Source of the DNA: Planctomycetota bacterium
GTDB lineage: Bacteria > Planctomycetota > PLA2 > JAEUHO01
Length of the DNA: 64,000 nucleotides
Reading direction: 5' to 3'
Assembly: GCA_029259775.1 (NCBI GenBank)
Contig: JAJDEN010000043.1
Coordinates: 1-64,000 of the forward strand
Below the pieces are notes generated by a model. It searched no databases. It was not told the origin of the DNA and worked only from the letters and a program-made list of their open reading frames with translations. This document shows positions 35,781 through 45,505 of the stretch, in pieces (within the stretch, counting starts at the first letter, position 1; every line of letters starts with the position of its first letter). A program made the position numbers and the translations under genes.

Positions 35781-36977
35781 CTAGGAGGCAGGCTCTTCGG
35801 ATGCGCTGTCCCCGACCTGGGACGGGCCGTCCTCGACCTCCGACGGATCGCGCACCTGGTAGCGGATCCAGCGGCAGTCGATGGCGCCGTTCATGACGGG
35901 GACGCGTTCTGCGGCACGCATGCCGAGGTGCTTGGTCAGCTCGGGGTTGCCCGACAGCACCCACGCCGTGGCGCCCGGGCATTGCCCCTTGAGGAACTTG
36001 CCCAGCGAGTTCCACGAACCGATCAGGTCGTCGCCGAAGCCCAGGCGCTCGCCGTACGGCGGATTCGTCACCACGAATCCGGGGGGCGTGGGAGGGACCC
36101 AGTCCGCCGCGTAGTTGTTGTGGAACGTGATCAGTTTGTCGACGTCGGCCTCGAAGGCGCCTTGGCGCGCCAGCTCGAGCGCGCCGCCGTGGCGGTCGGC
36201 CGCCATGAGCGGCACATCGAGCTCGAACCGCGCGGCGGCCTTCGCCTCCTCGCGCAGGCTCTCCCAGAGGTCGACGTCGTGATCGATCCAGCGCTCGAAC
36301 GGGTAGTAGCGGTGCAGACCGGGCGCGCGGTTGGTGGCCCACATCGCGGCCTCGACGAGAAAGGTGCCGGAGCCGCACATCGGATCAGCCAGGGGCGTCT
36401 TCTTGTCCCAGCCGCCCATCCGCAGCAGCGCGGCCGCCGTCGCTTCGTTGAGCGGGCTCTTGACCTGGATGGGGCGCCAGCCACGCTTGTGCAGGCTGGC
36501 GCCGGAGAGATCCCGGTAGAGCCTGAGCCGCTCGCGCTGGACGACCACCTTGATCGGCACGTCCGGGTCCTGCGTATCGACGCTGGGCCGGCGCTGCTTG
36601 GCTTGACGGATGACGTCGACGATCGCGTCCTTGGTACGTAGCGCCGTGAAGCCCGAGTGGCGCAGGTCTTCGTTGTCGCGCGTGCTCGCGTAGACGGCGA
36701 AGGTCTGATCCGGTGTGATCCAGCGGTTCCAGTCCAAGCCGGCCACCGCATCGTAGAGGTCGTTCGCGTCGGCCACGCGCGCCTCCAGCAACTCCTCCTG
36801 CACGCGGATGGCCGAGCGCAGCCACAGGTTTGCCTGGTAGCCCATGCGTTGGTCGCCACGAAAGGCGACCCCGCCGCGCCGCACGTCGATGCCTTCGGCG
36901 CCCAGCTCGCGCAGCTCGGCTTCCACCGCGGGCTCGAGGCCCTTGCCGCAGGCGGCGAAGTACCGGCGTCGTTCCAT
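35781..36977 (-). CDS. RlmL-like 23S rRNA N2-guanine methyltransferase
   Basis: Protein of 398 residues of the THUMP-containing class I SAM methyltransferase family (RlmL N-terminal half/YpsC type), which modifies a 23S rRNA guanine. The N-terminus MERRRYFAACGKGLEPAVEAEL and THUMP region LWLRSAIRVQEELLE are typical. Catalytic motifs are DPMCGSGTFLVEAA (SAM site), ADRHGGALELAR and VVTNPPYGERLG. The start at 36977 overlaps the previous stop (TGATG). It lacks the second methyltransferase domain of E. coli RlmKL. Confidence 0.9.
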   Translation of the reverse strand: MERRRYFAACGKGLEPAVEAELRELGAEGIDVRRGGVAFRGDQRMGYQANLWLRSAIRVQEELLEARVADANDLYDAVAGLDWNRWITPDQTFAVYASTRDNEDLRHSGFTALRTKDAIVDVIRQAKQRRPSVDTQDPDVPIKVVVQRERLRLYRDLSGASLHKRGWRPIQVKSPLNEATAAALLRMGGWDKKTPLADPMCGSGTFLVEAAMWATNRAPGLHRYYPFERWIDHDVDLWESLREEAKAAARFELDVPLMAADRHGGALELARQGAFEADVDKLITFHNNYAADWVPPTPPGFVVTNPPYGERLGFGDDLIGSWNSLGKFLKGQCPGATAWVLSGNPELTKHLGMRAAERVPVMNGAIDCRWIRYQVRDPSEVEDGPSQVGDSASEEPAS

Positions 36978-39900
36978 CACTTGGCCTTCTTTGGTGCGTC
37001 CTTCGAGGCACTCAGATCGCGGATCTTGATGTTCCGGAACCAGACGCGGTCGCCGTGGTCCTGCAGGCCGATGTGGCCCTTGGGCTGCACACCATACCCG
37101 TCTGTGTCCTTGAACTTGCTCTTCGCCAGGCGGGCCTTCCAGTCCTCGCTGCCGATCTCGAACTCGACGATCTTCCAGCCGTTGAGCCAGTGCTCGACGT
37201 GCGTGCCGCGGACGATGAGCCGCGCCTGGTTCCAGCGCCCGGCGGGACGCGTGACGTCCATCGCCGGCGCGTACAGCGCGTAGTTGCTCCCGGCAGTCGT
37301 GAGCTTCGACACCCCGTCCCCGTGCCGGTCGTTGTCGAGGATCTGCATCTCGGCCCCGGTGATCCACATCGCGCCACCGGCTTCGGTAAGCCGGTAGCAG
37401 ATCCCGCTGTTGCCACCGGTGGCGACCATCCAGTCGAGCCGCAGCTCGAAGTCCTCGAACGTGCGCTTCGTGATGAGGTCGCCGCCGGCGCCTTCCTTGG
37501 TGAAGCTGAGCGCGCCGCCTTCGGCCTTCCAGGCGGGCGGTACTCGCTCCTTCTTGAAGCCGCGCCATGCGTCCGTGCTCGTGCCGTCGAAGAGCAACTC
37601 GAACCCAGCTTTGCGCTCGGCTCGCGAAAGGCGGTTCGGCCGGAGGGGGGGCAGCGCCATCGGGGCGTCGCCATTGTCATGCGGCAGCTTGTTGAGCGTG
37701 TACCAGGCCTCGCTGCTCCAGGGGCGCTTGCCCTTTGCGTTGCGCACCGTGCGTGCGAGCCGCACGTAGATGACGTGTCCAGCCGTCAGCCCTTCGACCT
37801 CGAGCCATGCACTCCTGCGGTCCTTGGCAACCACCACGCCTCGCACCTCGAGGGTGGTCACGTCCTTCTTGGGACCGCCGTACGCCTCGGTCGGCTCGTA
37901 CCACCAGCTCTGGACGAGGTAGTCGCCCACGTCGTTGCCCGACGCCCGCGCCAACGGCTCGGTGAACTCGATCGTCAGGCCGCCCGGCCGAACGCGCACG
38001 GCGAGCATCTCGAACACACTCTTCCCGTTGAAGCGCAGCCGCTGGAGACCGTACGTGAGCTTGCCTTCCTGGCCCCAGTTGCCGGCGCTGCCAATGCCAC
38101 CGAGGTAGATCGCGTCGTCCGGCCCGCGCGTCCAGCGATTGATGCCCGCCTCGAGCCCTTGGGTGAACCGGAAGACGCAACCCTGGTAGAGCCCGCCAAT
38201 CTTCTCGACGAAGACGCGCTTGAGGCCGCCGTGCGTGACGTCGGCGTGCGCCATCTGCCCGGCGTAGGGGCCCTTTGTCAGGAGTCCCGGTTCGCCGGGC
38301 GAGTTGCCGATCTCACCCTGCGGTAGCCAGACGACGGGCGGCGTGACTTCCAGACCCTCGGTGCCTTCGAAGTCGACGCTGCGGCCGCCGTAGAAGGCGC
38401 CTTCCTTCACATGCACCATCTTGGAGACCGGTAGCCAGTCGCCTTGGTTGTCCGTCACGAAGACCTCGCCGTCGACGCCGAGGCCGACGCCGTTGGGGGT
38501 CCGCAGCCCCTGAGCGATGAGCTTGTAGGTGCCGTCCATCGCGATCTTGACGACCTTGCCGCGGTCGGGCTCCTGCGGTTGCGTGCTGGCGCCGCCCGGG
38601 TTGATGGCCGTGGCGAGCGTCGCGTAGAAGTGGCCGTCCTTGTGGACGAGGCCGAACGCGAACTCGTGGAAGTTGGGCGTCACGCCCCAACCCGCGGCAA
38701 CGCAGCGGTACTCATCGATGATGCCGTCCTTGTCGCGGTCGATGAGCTCCGTCAGCTCCTGCTTCTGCAGGACAAAGATGCGACCGTCGACGACCTCCAG
38801 GCCAAGGGGCTCGGCCAAGCCGGCGGCGATGCGCTTGACCGTGATCTTCTTCGGGTCGTCGCCCGCCACGCCATCGAGCACGTAGACGCCGCCGTCCGGC
38901 TCCCAGCAGCAGACGACCATCCGACCGTCCGGCAGGAAGTTCATGCCGCCGACGCGGGGCTTGAAGTCGACCGTACGCGCCTGCGCGAGATCGAACGCCG
39001 GATGCACGCCCGTGAGCGGCTGGCCGTCACCCGGCACGCCCATCTCGGCGATCGCCTGGATCTGTTTCTTGCCGGGGGAGGTGACGCGCACCTCGCCGGT
39101 GGGGGCCCGCAGCGCGCTGTTGGGCACCACGGACCATGCGGTAGAACCGGGCGGCCGCCAGGAGAGCGTCAGTTGCTCCCCGCCGCCGTTCTCGAAGTGC
39201 TCGACGAACAGCTTGTGGCGCCCCTTCGTCAGCGTGACCTGGGCGTCCATCTCCGTGGAGCCGTGCAGGCCGTCGTGATCGACGACCAGTTTGTCGTCGA
39301 GGAAGAGGCGCGAGCCGTCATCCGAGACGAGCCGGAACCCGTAGATGCCAGGCTGTTCGATCTCGATCCAGCCGTCGACGTGCGTCAGGAACTCGTCCTC
39401 GGCCGTGCCGAAGTCGCCGCGCTCGGTGCGCAGGTCGAGCACCGGCAGCACGTGCGACACGTTGGGCGTCTGTCCCTTCACCAGCTTCGGCAGGCGGCTG
39501 ATGCCTTCCCCGATGTAGTAGATGCGCACGGAGACCCCATGGCCGACCGGCGTGTCGGTCGGGTGCGCTTCGACCTGGTTCTTCGGGTCGTCCTGGGCCG
39601 CCTTCTTGGCTTCCTCTTCCTTGGCGAGCTTCGCGAGCGCCTTCTCGATCGTCCACTGCCGGTGGGCCTTGCTGCGATCGAAGGTGGCGGTGATCGAGGC
39701 CTCCTTCTCGGCGCCCAGGACCAGGTTCGATACGCCCTCCGTCTCGAGCACCGCGCCGTCCACCTTCACCGTGGCCAGCGTGCCGTGCGAGGAGGCCAGT
39801 GCGATGAGATCCGACGGGTCTGTCGCCGGGGTGCAGCGGAAGTGGCGCTTCAGCACGACGACCCGGTCGTCCACGCCTTCGAACGTCGGCGTCTCTTCGA

Positions 39901-40336
39901 CGATGCGCGTGGCGCCCTTCGCGCTCTTGAAGCCATAGCGCAGGGTGACGCGACCCTTGCTCACGCGATAGCCGAGGAAGCGCGGTGCGGCGTCCTTCCC
40001 CCCGGTGCCGACGCCGCTCAGCCAGCCGTTCTTCGTGTGGAAGTAGACGGGGCCCCGGCTCGTGGGCTGGGGCCCGTGCACGGTCGTGTACACCGCGCCG
40101 TCGAGCTTCACGCTGCCGCCCCAGACCTTCACCAGCGCGCAGGTCTCGGCGTCGTAGGCGAGCCACATGTCCTGATGCAGCGGGATCGTGATCATGCGCG
40201 CGTTGCCGTCCAGCACCGACCGGAACACGGGCAGGTGATGCGCGGGCTTGGCAGGAGCTTCATCCTCCGCACGAGCGGTGGACGCAGCGGCGAGACACAC
40301 CGTGAGCGCGAGCAGGACGAAGCGACGCTGATGCAT
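36977..40336 (-). CDS. Large exported PA14 / sugar-dehydrogenase-like propeller / DUF1080 protein
   Basis: Exported protein of 1119 residues with a signal peptide (RRFVLLALTVCLAAASTARAE). Residues about 290-420 form a PA14-like carbohydrate-binding domain (WIEIEQPGIYGFRLVSDDGSRLFLDDKLVVDHDG). Residues about 460-780 form a glucose/sorbosone-dehydrogenase-like propeller (GLAEPLGLEVVDGRIFVLQKQELTELIDRDKDGIIDEY, GLRTPNGVGLGVDGEVFVTDNQG). The C-terminal 200 residues are a DUF1080 (3-keto-disaccharide hydrolase) domain with FELLFDGTSTDAWRGFKKE and DFELRLDWMVATGGNSGICYRL. Such fusions are typical of planctomycetes and verrucomicrobia that degrade polysaccharides (family knowledge). The exact substrate is unknown. 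Coupled by one base to the rlmL-like gene, probably by chance of compact packing. Confidence 0.9.
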   Translation of the reverse strand: MHQRRFVLLALTVCLAAASTARAEDEAPAKPAHHLPVFRSVLDGNARMITIPLHQDMWLAYDAETCALVKVWGGSVKLDGAVYTTVHGPQPTSRGPVYFHTKNGWLSGVGTGGKDAAPRFLGYRVSKGRVTLRYGFKSAKGATRIVEETPTFEGVDDRVVVLKRHFRCTPATDPSDLIALASSHGTLATVKVDGAVLETEGVSNLVLGAEKEASITATFDRSKAHRQWTIEKALAKLAKEEEAKKAAQDDPKNQVEAHPTDTPVGHGVSVRIYYIGEGISRLPKLVKGQTPNVSHVLPVLDLRTERGDFGTAEDEFLTHVDGWIEIEQPGIYGFRLVSDDGSRLFLDDKLVVDHDGLHGSTEMDAQVTLTKGRHKLFVEHFENGGGEQLTLSWRPPGSTAWSVVPNSALRAPTGEVRVTSPGKKQIQAIAEMGVPGDGQPLTGVHPAFDLAQARTVDFKPRVGGMNFLPDGRMVVCCWEPDGGVYVLDGVAGDDPKKITVKRIAAGLAEPLGLEVVDGRIFVLQKQELTELIDRDKDGIIDEYRCVAAGWGVTPNFHEFAFGLVHKDGHFYATLATAINPGGASTQPQEPDRGKVVKIAMDGTYKLIAQGLRTPNGVGLGVDGEVFVTDNQGDWLPVSKMVHVKEGAFYGGRSVDFEGTEGLEVTPPVVWLPQGEIGNSPGEPGLLTKGPYAGQMAHADVTHGGLKRVFVEKIGGLYQGCVFRFTQGLEAGINRWTRGPDDAIYLGGIGSAGNWGQEGKLTYGLQRLRFNGKSVFEMLAVRVRPGGLTIEFTEPLARASGNDVGDYLVQSWWYEPTEAYGGPKKDVTTLEVRGVVVAKDRRSAWLEVEGLTAGHVIYVRLARTVRNAKGKRPWSSEAWYTLNKLPHDNGDAPMALPPLRPNRLSRAERKAGFELLFDGTSTDAWRGFKKERVPPAWKAEGGALSFTKEGAGGDLITKRTFEDFELRLDWMVATGGNSGICYRLTEAGGAMWITGAEMQILDNDRHGDGVSKLTTAGSNYALYAPAMDVTRPAGRWNQARLIVRGTHVEHWLNGWKIVEFEIGSEDWKARLAKSKFKDTDGYGVQPKGHIGLQDHGDRVWFRNIKIRDLSASKDAPKKAK

Positions 40337-40554
40337 GAATAGCCTCCGGGGAGGCGTGATTCTAGAGGCACAAGTCCAGGAGAGGGGGGGCGGGCGCTGC
40401 GTAGGTGCGTCGCGCCGCCGCAGCCTGCCCGCAGGGGGGAGCCCTCCCCCCGGCAGATGCAGTTCAAGGCATGGACGCGCCCTGCGCGGATCTGGCCGGA
40501 GCGCGTAGGGCGGAGGTCATGCGCGAGGAGCGGAGCGAGGACGCGTGATGCCGT

Positions 40555-40578
40555 TCTGAGGCGCACAAGCGCCTCAGA
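40555..40578 (-). terminator. Ten-bp perfect hairpin after the AsmA-like gene
   Basis: TCTGAGGCGC, a 4-base loop, then GCGCCTCAGA, lying 4 bases beyond the end of the AsmA-like gene. There is no T-run on either side, so it may be a Rho-assisted terminator or a 3'-protecting hairpin. The rest of the 246-base spacer (40337-40582) shows nothing I can support. Confidence 0.6.
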
Positions 40579-40582
40579 TGAA

Positions 40583-43500
40583 CTACCGGAACCAGCGAGG
40601 CAAGCGGCGGCGGGGCAGCTTGCGCGCGCCCGTGCCCTCGAAGTCGCTGCCGCGCTCGTAGCCGAAGAGCGGTAGCGGTACGACGTCGGTCCGGGTCGAG
40701 CCCAGATCACCATGGATGCGCACCGCGTAGAGGACCTCCTCGCGCAGCACCCCCCGCAGGAACGGCCCGAGGCCAGGGATCTGCATCACGCCCGGCAGCA
40801 GGATGCCCTTGATGAAGTCGGGCGTGAAGCGCAGGTCCACCACCCCGTTGAGGTCGAGCGTGCCCGTCCCCGGCATCTCGAAGAGCGGCCCCGCCAGGTC
40901 GAGCCGGCTGAAGGTGAAGACCTCCTTTTCCAGCTTGAACTCGACATCGGCGCGCTCGAACTGCGGGCGATCCTCGACGCCGAACATCTCGTCCGACAGC
41001 GTGAAGGCGTTGGCCACGAGCGGCAGATCGCCCAGCTGTCCGCCCCGGATCTTCACCTCACCAGCGGCTGTCAGGTCGCGCGCCTCGCCGCCGCGGTTCT
41101 GGAAGGTCACGCGCGCCATGCCCTTGCCTTCATAAGCGGCCCCCGACGGCGCGAGGTCGTCACGCAGCGCCGCCACGTTGAAGCCGCGCACGGTGGCGTT
41201 GCCCTCGTAGGCGACGGGCTCTGCTGTGTGCATGACGAAGTCGCCGACGAGCTCGCCGCCCACCAACACGCCGCTGATGGCCGGGATGCGCAGCACGCCG
41301 CCCGTCCAGTCGACCGGCGCGGAGAGCCGGCTCACCGAGAGGCCCGCGATCCGGCCGGCGATGCCCTCGATGCGTCCGCGGCCACCGCCGCCCGTGCCGA
41401 GCATGAGCTGCTCGATCTCGATGCGTCCGCTGAGTTGCTTGAGCTCGACGCCGACGTCGATCGTGAAGCTGCGCAGCTCGATCAGCCCCGCGAGCACGAC
41501 GTCGCCGCTCTCCTGCGTGGTGATGACGAGTGGCTTGAGTACGAACCCGCCGCGCGCGCCGTCACCCACTTGCCCCTCGCGCGGCGCGATCAATGCCAGA
41601 TCGCCGCGCAAGGTGACCGGTCCCTCCTCGGGGACGTCGATGACGAAGGACCGGCTGCGCAGCGTGCGGTTGTCCATCCATGTCGTGAGGATGTCCACGA
41701 CCGGCGTCGGGAGGAGATCGAGGAAGCCGGGCGACAGCCGGTAGTCGTCGAAGGCGAGGTTGAAGCGACCGGTGATCTTCGTGGTCTCACCGGGGACCAC
41801 GCGGGCGCGGGGGATGCGCGCCGTCAGGCCCTCCGCTTCGGCGGTGATGTCCCGGGCCGTCACGACGCCGTCGTCCACGCCGAGCGAGCGACCGGAGAGG
41901 CTGAGCGGCGTGCCGTCGGGCAGCCGAATGACCGTGTCCAGGTTCGTGGCCGTGAAGGCAATGGCCGGATCGGCCGCGACGCCAGCTGCCTTGCGCAGTT
42001 CCAGGGACAGGGCCATGCGGCTGCCCGACTCGAAGCGCATGCCGCCGGGGAGCAGCCGGCCGCCGGGGGTCAAGGCGCCGAGCGAACGGATCAGCGACGG
42101 CGTGAGCTTCAACGCGGCGATCTCGGCGTCGAGGGTCCAGACCCCGTCGACGCCACCCTCGAGCGTTCCCTCGAGCGCGACCTTGGCGCCGCCGACGACG
42201 CCCTGCACCTCGCTCAGGCTGATGTTCTCGTCGCGCACCGCGAGCTGGCCCACGAGCTCGGAAACTTCCAGCGGCGCCTCGCCCTCGGCGTTGAGCCGGA
42301 TCGAGGCTCCCTGCAGCTCGGCGTCCAGCTGCATCGGTCCGGGGTCATCGGAGAGGGGCAGGTCGATGTGCACGTTGGCCTTGCCACGCGGGCCGAGCCA
42401 GCGCCAGACCCGGCCGAGGCCCTCCGCGGTGGTGGGGGACGTGAGAACGGCATCGGTGACCGTGCCGGCGAGCGGCAGGCCATCGGCGCGGATGTGCAGG
42501 CGGCCCGTGGCGAGGTGTTCCTTGATCTCCGCGCTCACCTGGACGGGCGCCCCTTCTGTCCAGCCGGTGACGTCGAAGGCGTAGACCCTCCCGCGTTTCT
42601 CGCCCAGGATCGGACGCCGCATTGTCACCGTGCCGCGCACGTCTTCGAGCGGCACGGGGAAGGGCTTGTAGCGGAACTGCTCGCCCTCGAGCGTGATGCG
42701 CATCTCGGCCTTCGCGGCCTGCTCGATGCGCGGGTCCTTGTGGAAGTCGAGTTCGATCTTGTCGACGATGCCGCGGATGTCGTAGCTCTCGAGCATGTCG
42801 GCGAACTCGCTGCCGCCGATCGCCGTCTCGAGCTGCGCGTCCACAGGCACATTCGTCGCGATGACCGAGAGCCAGAGGTAGGTGCCTTCCTCGGAGAACT
42901 TGATGCGCCCCGTGTCGATGCCCGTCCAGCCCTTCTTGCCGTGGCCGACGATCGTGATCTCCGCGCCGCGGTTGAAGCCCACGATCTCGTCGAAGCTGAC
43001 CCCGTCGGGACGGATCCGCACGCGGCCGGTCGCGTCCCGCACCCAGTACGGGAACCCGTAGCGCGTGCCGTCCTCCGCCGGGGCTCCGACGTAGCGCAGG
43101 TCCACGTCCTCGACGAGGACGTCGATGCTCCATGTCACCTTGCCGTCGGCGTTGCGCGTGACGTGCCCGTCGGCATCCACGACGCCGCTGGGATCGAACT
43201 CGTCGAGCAGGGAGGCGCCCTCGGCGCCGAGCGCGCGCCGCACCGCGGGATCCTCGAGACGCAGATCGCGGATCTCGAAGTCGATGTGGAACTCGCCCGT
43301 CTCGGCGAGGACCCAGCCCGTGGCCAGCACGCGGCCACCCGCCATCTCGGCGACGAGGGACTTGATGTTGATGCGGCCCTCGCCGAGCGCGGCCTCGGCT
43401 TGGAAGGTCGCATCACCGAAGAGCTCCAGCAGTTGCTCCCGCGTCCTCGCGTCGATGGCGTCCAGCCCCGGGAGATCTGCGAAGGCGCCGGTCTCGAGAT

Positions 43501-44353
43501 CGCTGTCCCAGTCCACGCGCACGTCGACGGCGCCCTCGGCCACGCCTCCTTTGCGCACGAGGCGCAGTGCGAAGGTGCCCGAGCGGATGGAGCGCGAACG
43601 CAGCGGGGCCGCCAGCTCCTCCGCCAGCAGGGCCAGCAACTCGTCGGTGACCTCGAGCGGATCCCAGCGCGCGGCGAGATCGAACGATCCACCGTCGGCC
43701 GCGAGCGTGCCGTCGAGCGTGATGATGGTGTCGTCCTGTCCCAGGCCGAGCGTCCGGAGGCGGCCGCGCACTTCGACGTTGCCTTCGGCATCGGGCTTGA
43801 GGTCCAACTCCTGCACGTGGACCTTCAGCACCCCGCCCTCGGCGAGGCGGTTCGAGTTGGTCATCGCCCGGTAGAGCAGCGTGGCGTCCCGGAAGGTGAT
43901 GCGCGGCATGACGCCGCCTTCGCCTTCAGACGAGAGCTCCAGGGGGAAGTCGGGCGTGATACCGCCTTCGGTCTCGCGCGTGAGGATCGTCGCACCCTCG
44001 ATCGTGATCGTGAGGGGGCGGTAGCGTCCGGCAGCCAGGGCGAGCGCGTCGTGCGTGATCGCCACGCGCTCGGCTTCGAAGCCGTTCAGCACGCGCGGCG
44101 TACCGTCCTCCCCTGGGACCGTCATGCGGCCCCCGGTGCTCGGCACGCGCAGGTTGCGGATCACGGCGCCGGATGCGAGATCGAACTCGATCGGCTCGTC
44201 ATGCGTGGCGTACGGGCCGAACATCTCCGCGAGCGGCGCCTTGGCGAGTGACTGGAGGGCATTTGCCGGCGGCTTGACGTGCTTCTGCCAGAGGTGCATC
44301 CCGCCCCAGGCGATCGCGACGAGAAGCAGCGTCTGGATGAGGCGTCGGCGCAA
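40583..44353 (-). CDS. AsmA/TamB-like large envelope protein
   Basis: Protein of 1256 residues. A single N-terminal membrane anchor (LIQTLLLVAIAWGGMHLW) is followed by very long beta-rich sequence. The C-terminal region (GTLDLNGVVDLRFTPDFIKGILLPGVMQIPGLGPFLRGVLREEVLYAVRIHGDL) is characteristic of AsmA-like C-terminal domains, and repeated DUF3971-like strands precede it. AsmA-family proteins are elongated bridges that carry phospholipids between the inner and outer membranes (family knowledge). It follows alr by 4 bases and is the last gene of tsaB-alr-asmA. A cell plan with an outer membrane is implied. Confidence 0.85.
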   Translation of the reverse strand: MRRRLIQTLLLVAIAWGGMHLWQKHVKPPANALQSLAKAPLAEMFGPYATHDEPIEFDLASGAVIRNLRVPSTGGRMTVPGEDGTPRVLNGFEAERVAITHDALALAAGRYRPLTITIEGATILTRETEGGITPDFPLELSSEGEGGVMPRITFRDATLLYRAMTNSNRLAEGGVLKVHVQELDLKPDAEGNVEVRGRLRTLGLGQDDTIITLDGTLAADGGSFDLAARWDPLEVTDELLALLAEELAAPLRSRSIRSGTFALRLVRKGGVAEGAVDVRVDWDSDLETGAFADLPGLDAIDARTREQLLELFGDATFQAEAALGEGRINIKSLVAEMAGGRVLATGWVLAETGEFHIDFEIRDLRLEDPAVRRALGAEGASLLDEFDPSGVVDADGHVTRNADGKVTWSIDVLVEDVDLRYVGAPAEDGTRYGFPYWVRDATGRVRIRPDGVSFDEIVGFNRGAEITIVGHGKKGWTGIDTGRIKFSEEGTYLWLSVIATNVPVDAQLETAIGGSEFADMLESYDIRGIVDKIELDFHKDPRIEQAAKAEMRITLEGEQFRYKPFPVPLEDVRGTVTMRRPILGEKRGRVYAFDVTGWTEGAPVQVSAEIKEHLATGRLHIRADGLPLAGTVTDAVLTSPTTAEGLGRVWRWLGPRGKANVHIDLPLSDDPGPMQLDAELQGASIRLNAEGEAPLEVSELVGQLAVRDENISLSEVQGVVGGAKVALEGTLEGGVDGVWTLDAEIAALKLTPSLIRSLGALTPGGRLLPGGMRFESGSRMALSLELRKAAGVAADPAIAFTATNLDTVIRLPDGTPLSLSGRSLGVDDGVVTARDITAEAEGLTARIPRARVVPGETTKITGRFNLAFDDYRLSPGFLDLLPTPVVDILTTWMDNRTLRSRSFVIDVPEEGPVTLRGDLALIAPREGQVGDGARGGFVLKPLVITTQESGDVVLAGLIELRSFTIDVGVELKQLSGRIEIEQLMLGTGGGGRGRIEGIAGRIAGLSVSRLSAPVDWTGGVLRIPAISGVLVGGELVGDFVMHTAEPVAYEGNATVRGFNVAALRDDLAPSGAAYEGKGMARVTFQNRGGEARDLTAAGEVKIRGGQLGDLPLVANAFTLSDEMFGVEDRPQFERADVEFKLEKEVFTFSRLDLAGPLFEMPGTGTLDLNGVVDLRFTPDFIKGILLPGVMQIPGLGPFLRGVLREEVLYAVRIHGDLGSTRTDVVPLPLFGYERGSDFEGTGARKLPRRRLPRWFR

Positions 44354-44357
44354 GGGG

Positions 44358-45503
44358 TCAGCTCTCCTCGGCGCGCGCGGGGCTGGGGCCGCGTCGGACG
44401 TAGCGTCGCTTCACCCGTCGGCCGATGCCGCACAAGATCTCGTAGGGGATCGTCTCCGCCAGCCCCGCGAGCTCCTCGGCCGAGATGGTCGCGTCGCCGT
44501 CCGTACCGAGCAAGGTGACGGGGTCGCCGACGCTCGCATCGGGAATGTCCGTCACATCGATCGTGATGTAGTCCATCGAGACCCGACCGATCACCGGGCA
44601 GCGTTTCCCGCGTACCAGCACGTCGGCACGATTCGACCACGCGTACCGGTAGCCGTCGTTGTAGCCCACGGGCAGCGTGGCCACGCGGGACTTGCGGCTG
44701 GCCCGCCACGTCGCGCCGTAGCCGATGCGTGTGCCGCGGCGGTGGTCCTTGAGGAACACGATCTGCGTACGCCAGCGCAGGGCGGGGAGCAGATCGCTCG
44801 CCTTGCGCCCATGCGGGTCGAGGCCGTACACGGCGAGGCCGGGACGCACCATGTTGAAAGCGGCGGGGAGTTTGCTCATCACGCCGGAGCTGGCGTGCAC
44901 GTGGCGCCAGGGGGGAAGCAGGTCTTCCTCGTCCAGCGCGCGCAGCACCTTGCGGAAGCGACGCAGCTGCAGATCGGCCAGCTTGCCGCCCCCGGGCTCG
45001 GCCGCCGCCAGGTGCGTGGAGATGCCCTTGAGCGCGAGCCGGCGGGAGCGCCGGACCTCGCGCGCGATGCCCGGAACGCGCTCGGGGTGGCAGCCGAGGC
45101 GGCCCATACCCGTGTCGACCTTGATGTGCACGCCGACCTTGGGCCCGCTGCCCTTGAGCAGGCGTCGGAGCTGACGGACGCGGTCGCCGGAGTGGACCGT
45201 GACGTCGATGCCGCCGCGCACGACGTCTTCCATCTCGCCCGTCACGACGGCGCCGAGGATGACGATGGGGGCGGTGATGCCCGCATCGCGGAGCTCCAGT
45301 GCCTCGGTCGAGTCGCCGACACCGAGCGCCGCGGCGCCATGCTCGAGCAGGTGCCACGACACGGGGATCGCCCCGTGGCCGTAGCCGTCCGCCTTCACGA
45401 CCAGCATGATCTCGACGTCCTCGCCGGCCTCGGCGCGGACCAGCTCCATGTTGTGCTCGAGCGCGCCGAGGTCGATCTCGGCCCATGTCCGTTCGTGCAG
45501 CAT
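44358..45503 (-). CDS. alr: Alanine racemase
   Basis: PLP-dependent racemase of 381 residues making D-alanine for peptidoglycan. The PLP-lysine block is AEIDLGALEHNMELVRAEAGEDVEIMLVVKADGYGHGAI. VDTGMGRLGCHPE, the C-terminal catalytic-Tyr region RRGTRIGYGATW, LPVGYNDGYRYAWSN and VSMDYITIDVT are canonical. It lies 2 bases after tsaB and 4 bases before the AsmA-like gene, one operon. Presence of peptidoglycan synthesis is thereby suggested. Confidence 0.97.
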   Translation of the reverse strand: MLHERTWAEIDLGALEHNMELVRAEAGEDVEIMLVVKADGYGHGAIPVSWHLLEHGAAALGVGDSTEALELRDAGITAPIVILGAVVTGEMEDVVRGGIDVTVHSGDRVRQLRRLLKGSGPKVGVHIKVDTGMGRLGCHPERVPGIAREVRRSRRLALKGISTHLAAAEPGGGKLADLQLRRFRKVLRALDEEDLLPPWRHVHASSGVMSKLPAAFNMVRPGLAVYGLDPHGRKASDLLPALRWRTQIVFLKDHRRGTRIGYGATWRASRKSRVATLPVGYNDGYRYAWSNRADVLVRGKRCPVIGRVSMDYITIDVTDIPDASVGDPVTLLGTDGDATISAEELAGLAETIPYEILCGIGRRVKRRYVRRGPSPARAEES

Positions 45504-45505
45504 GC

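Noticed and set aside
40712..44251. Open frame of 1179 codons antisense to the AsmA-like gene
   Set aside because: It mirrors the AsmA-like gene in the high-GC antisense frame, is full of Arg/His/Glu runs without domain logic, and has no ribosome site. The same applies to long antisense frames at 38444-40342, 30445-32766, 23950-25671, 28468-30180 and 15098-16531.
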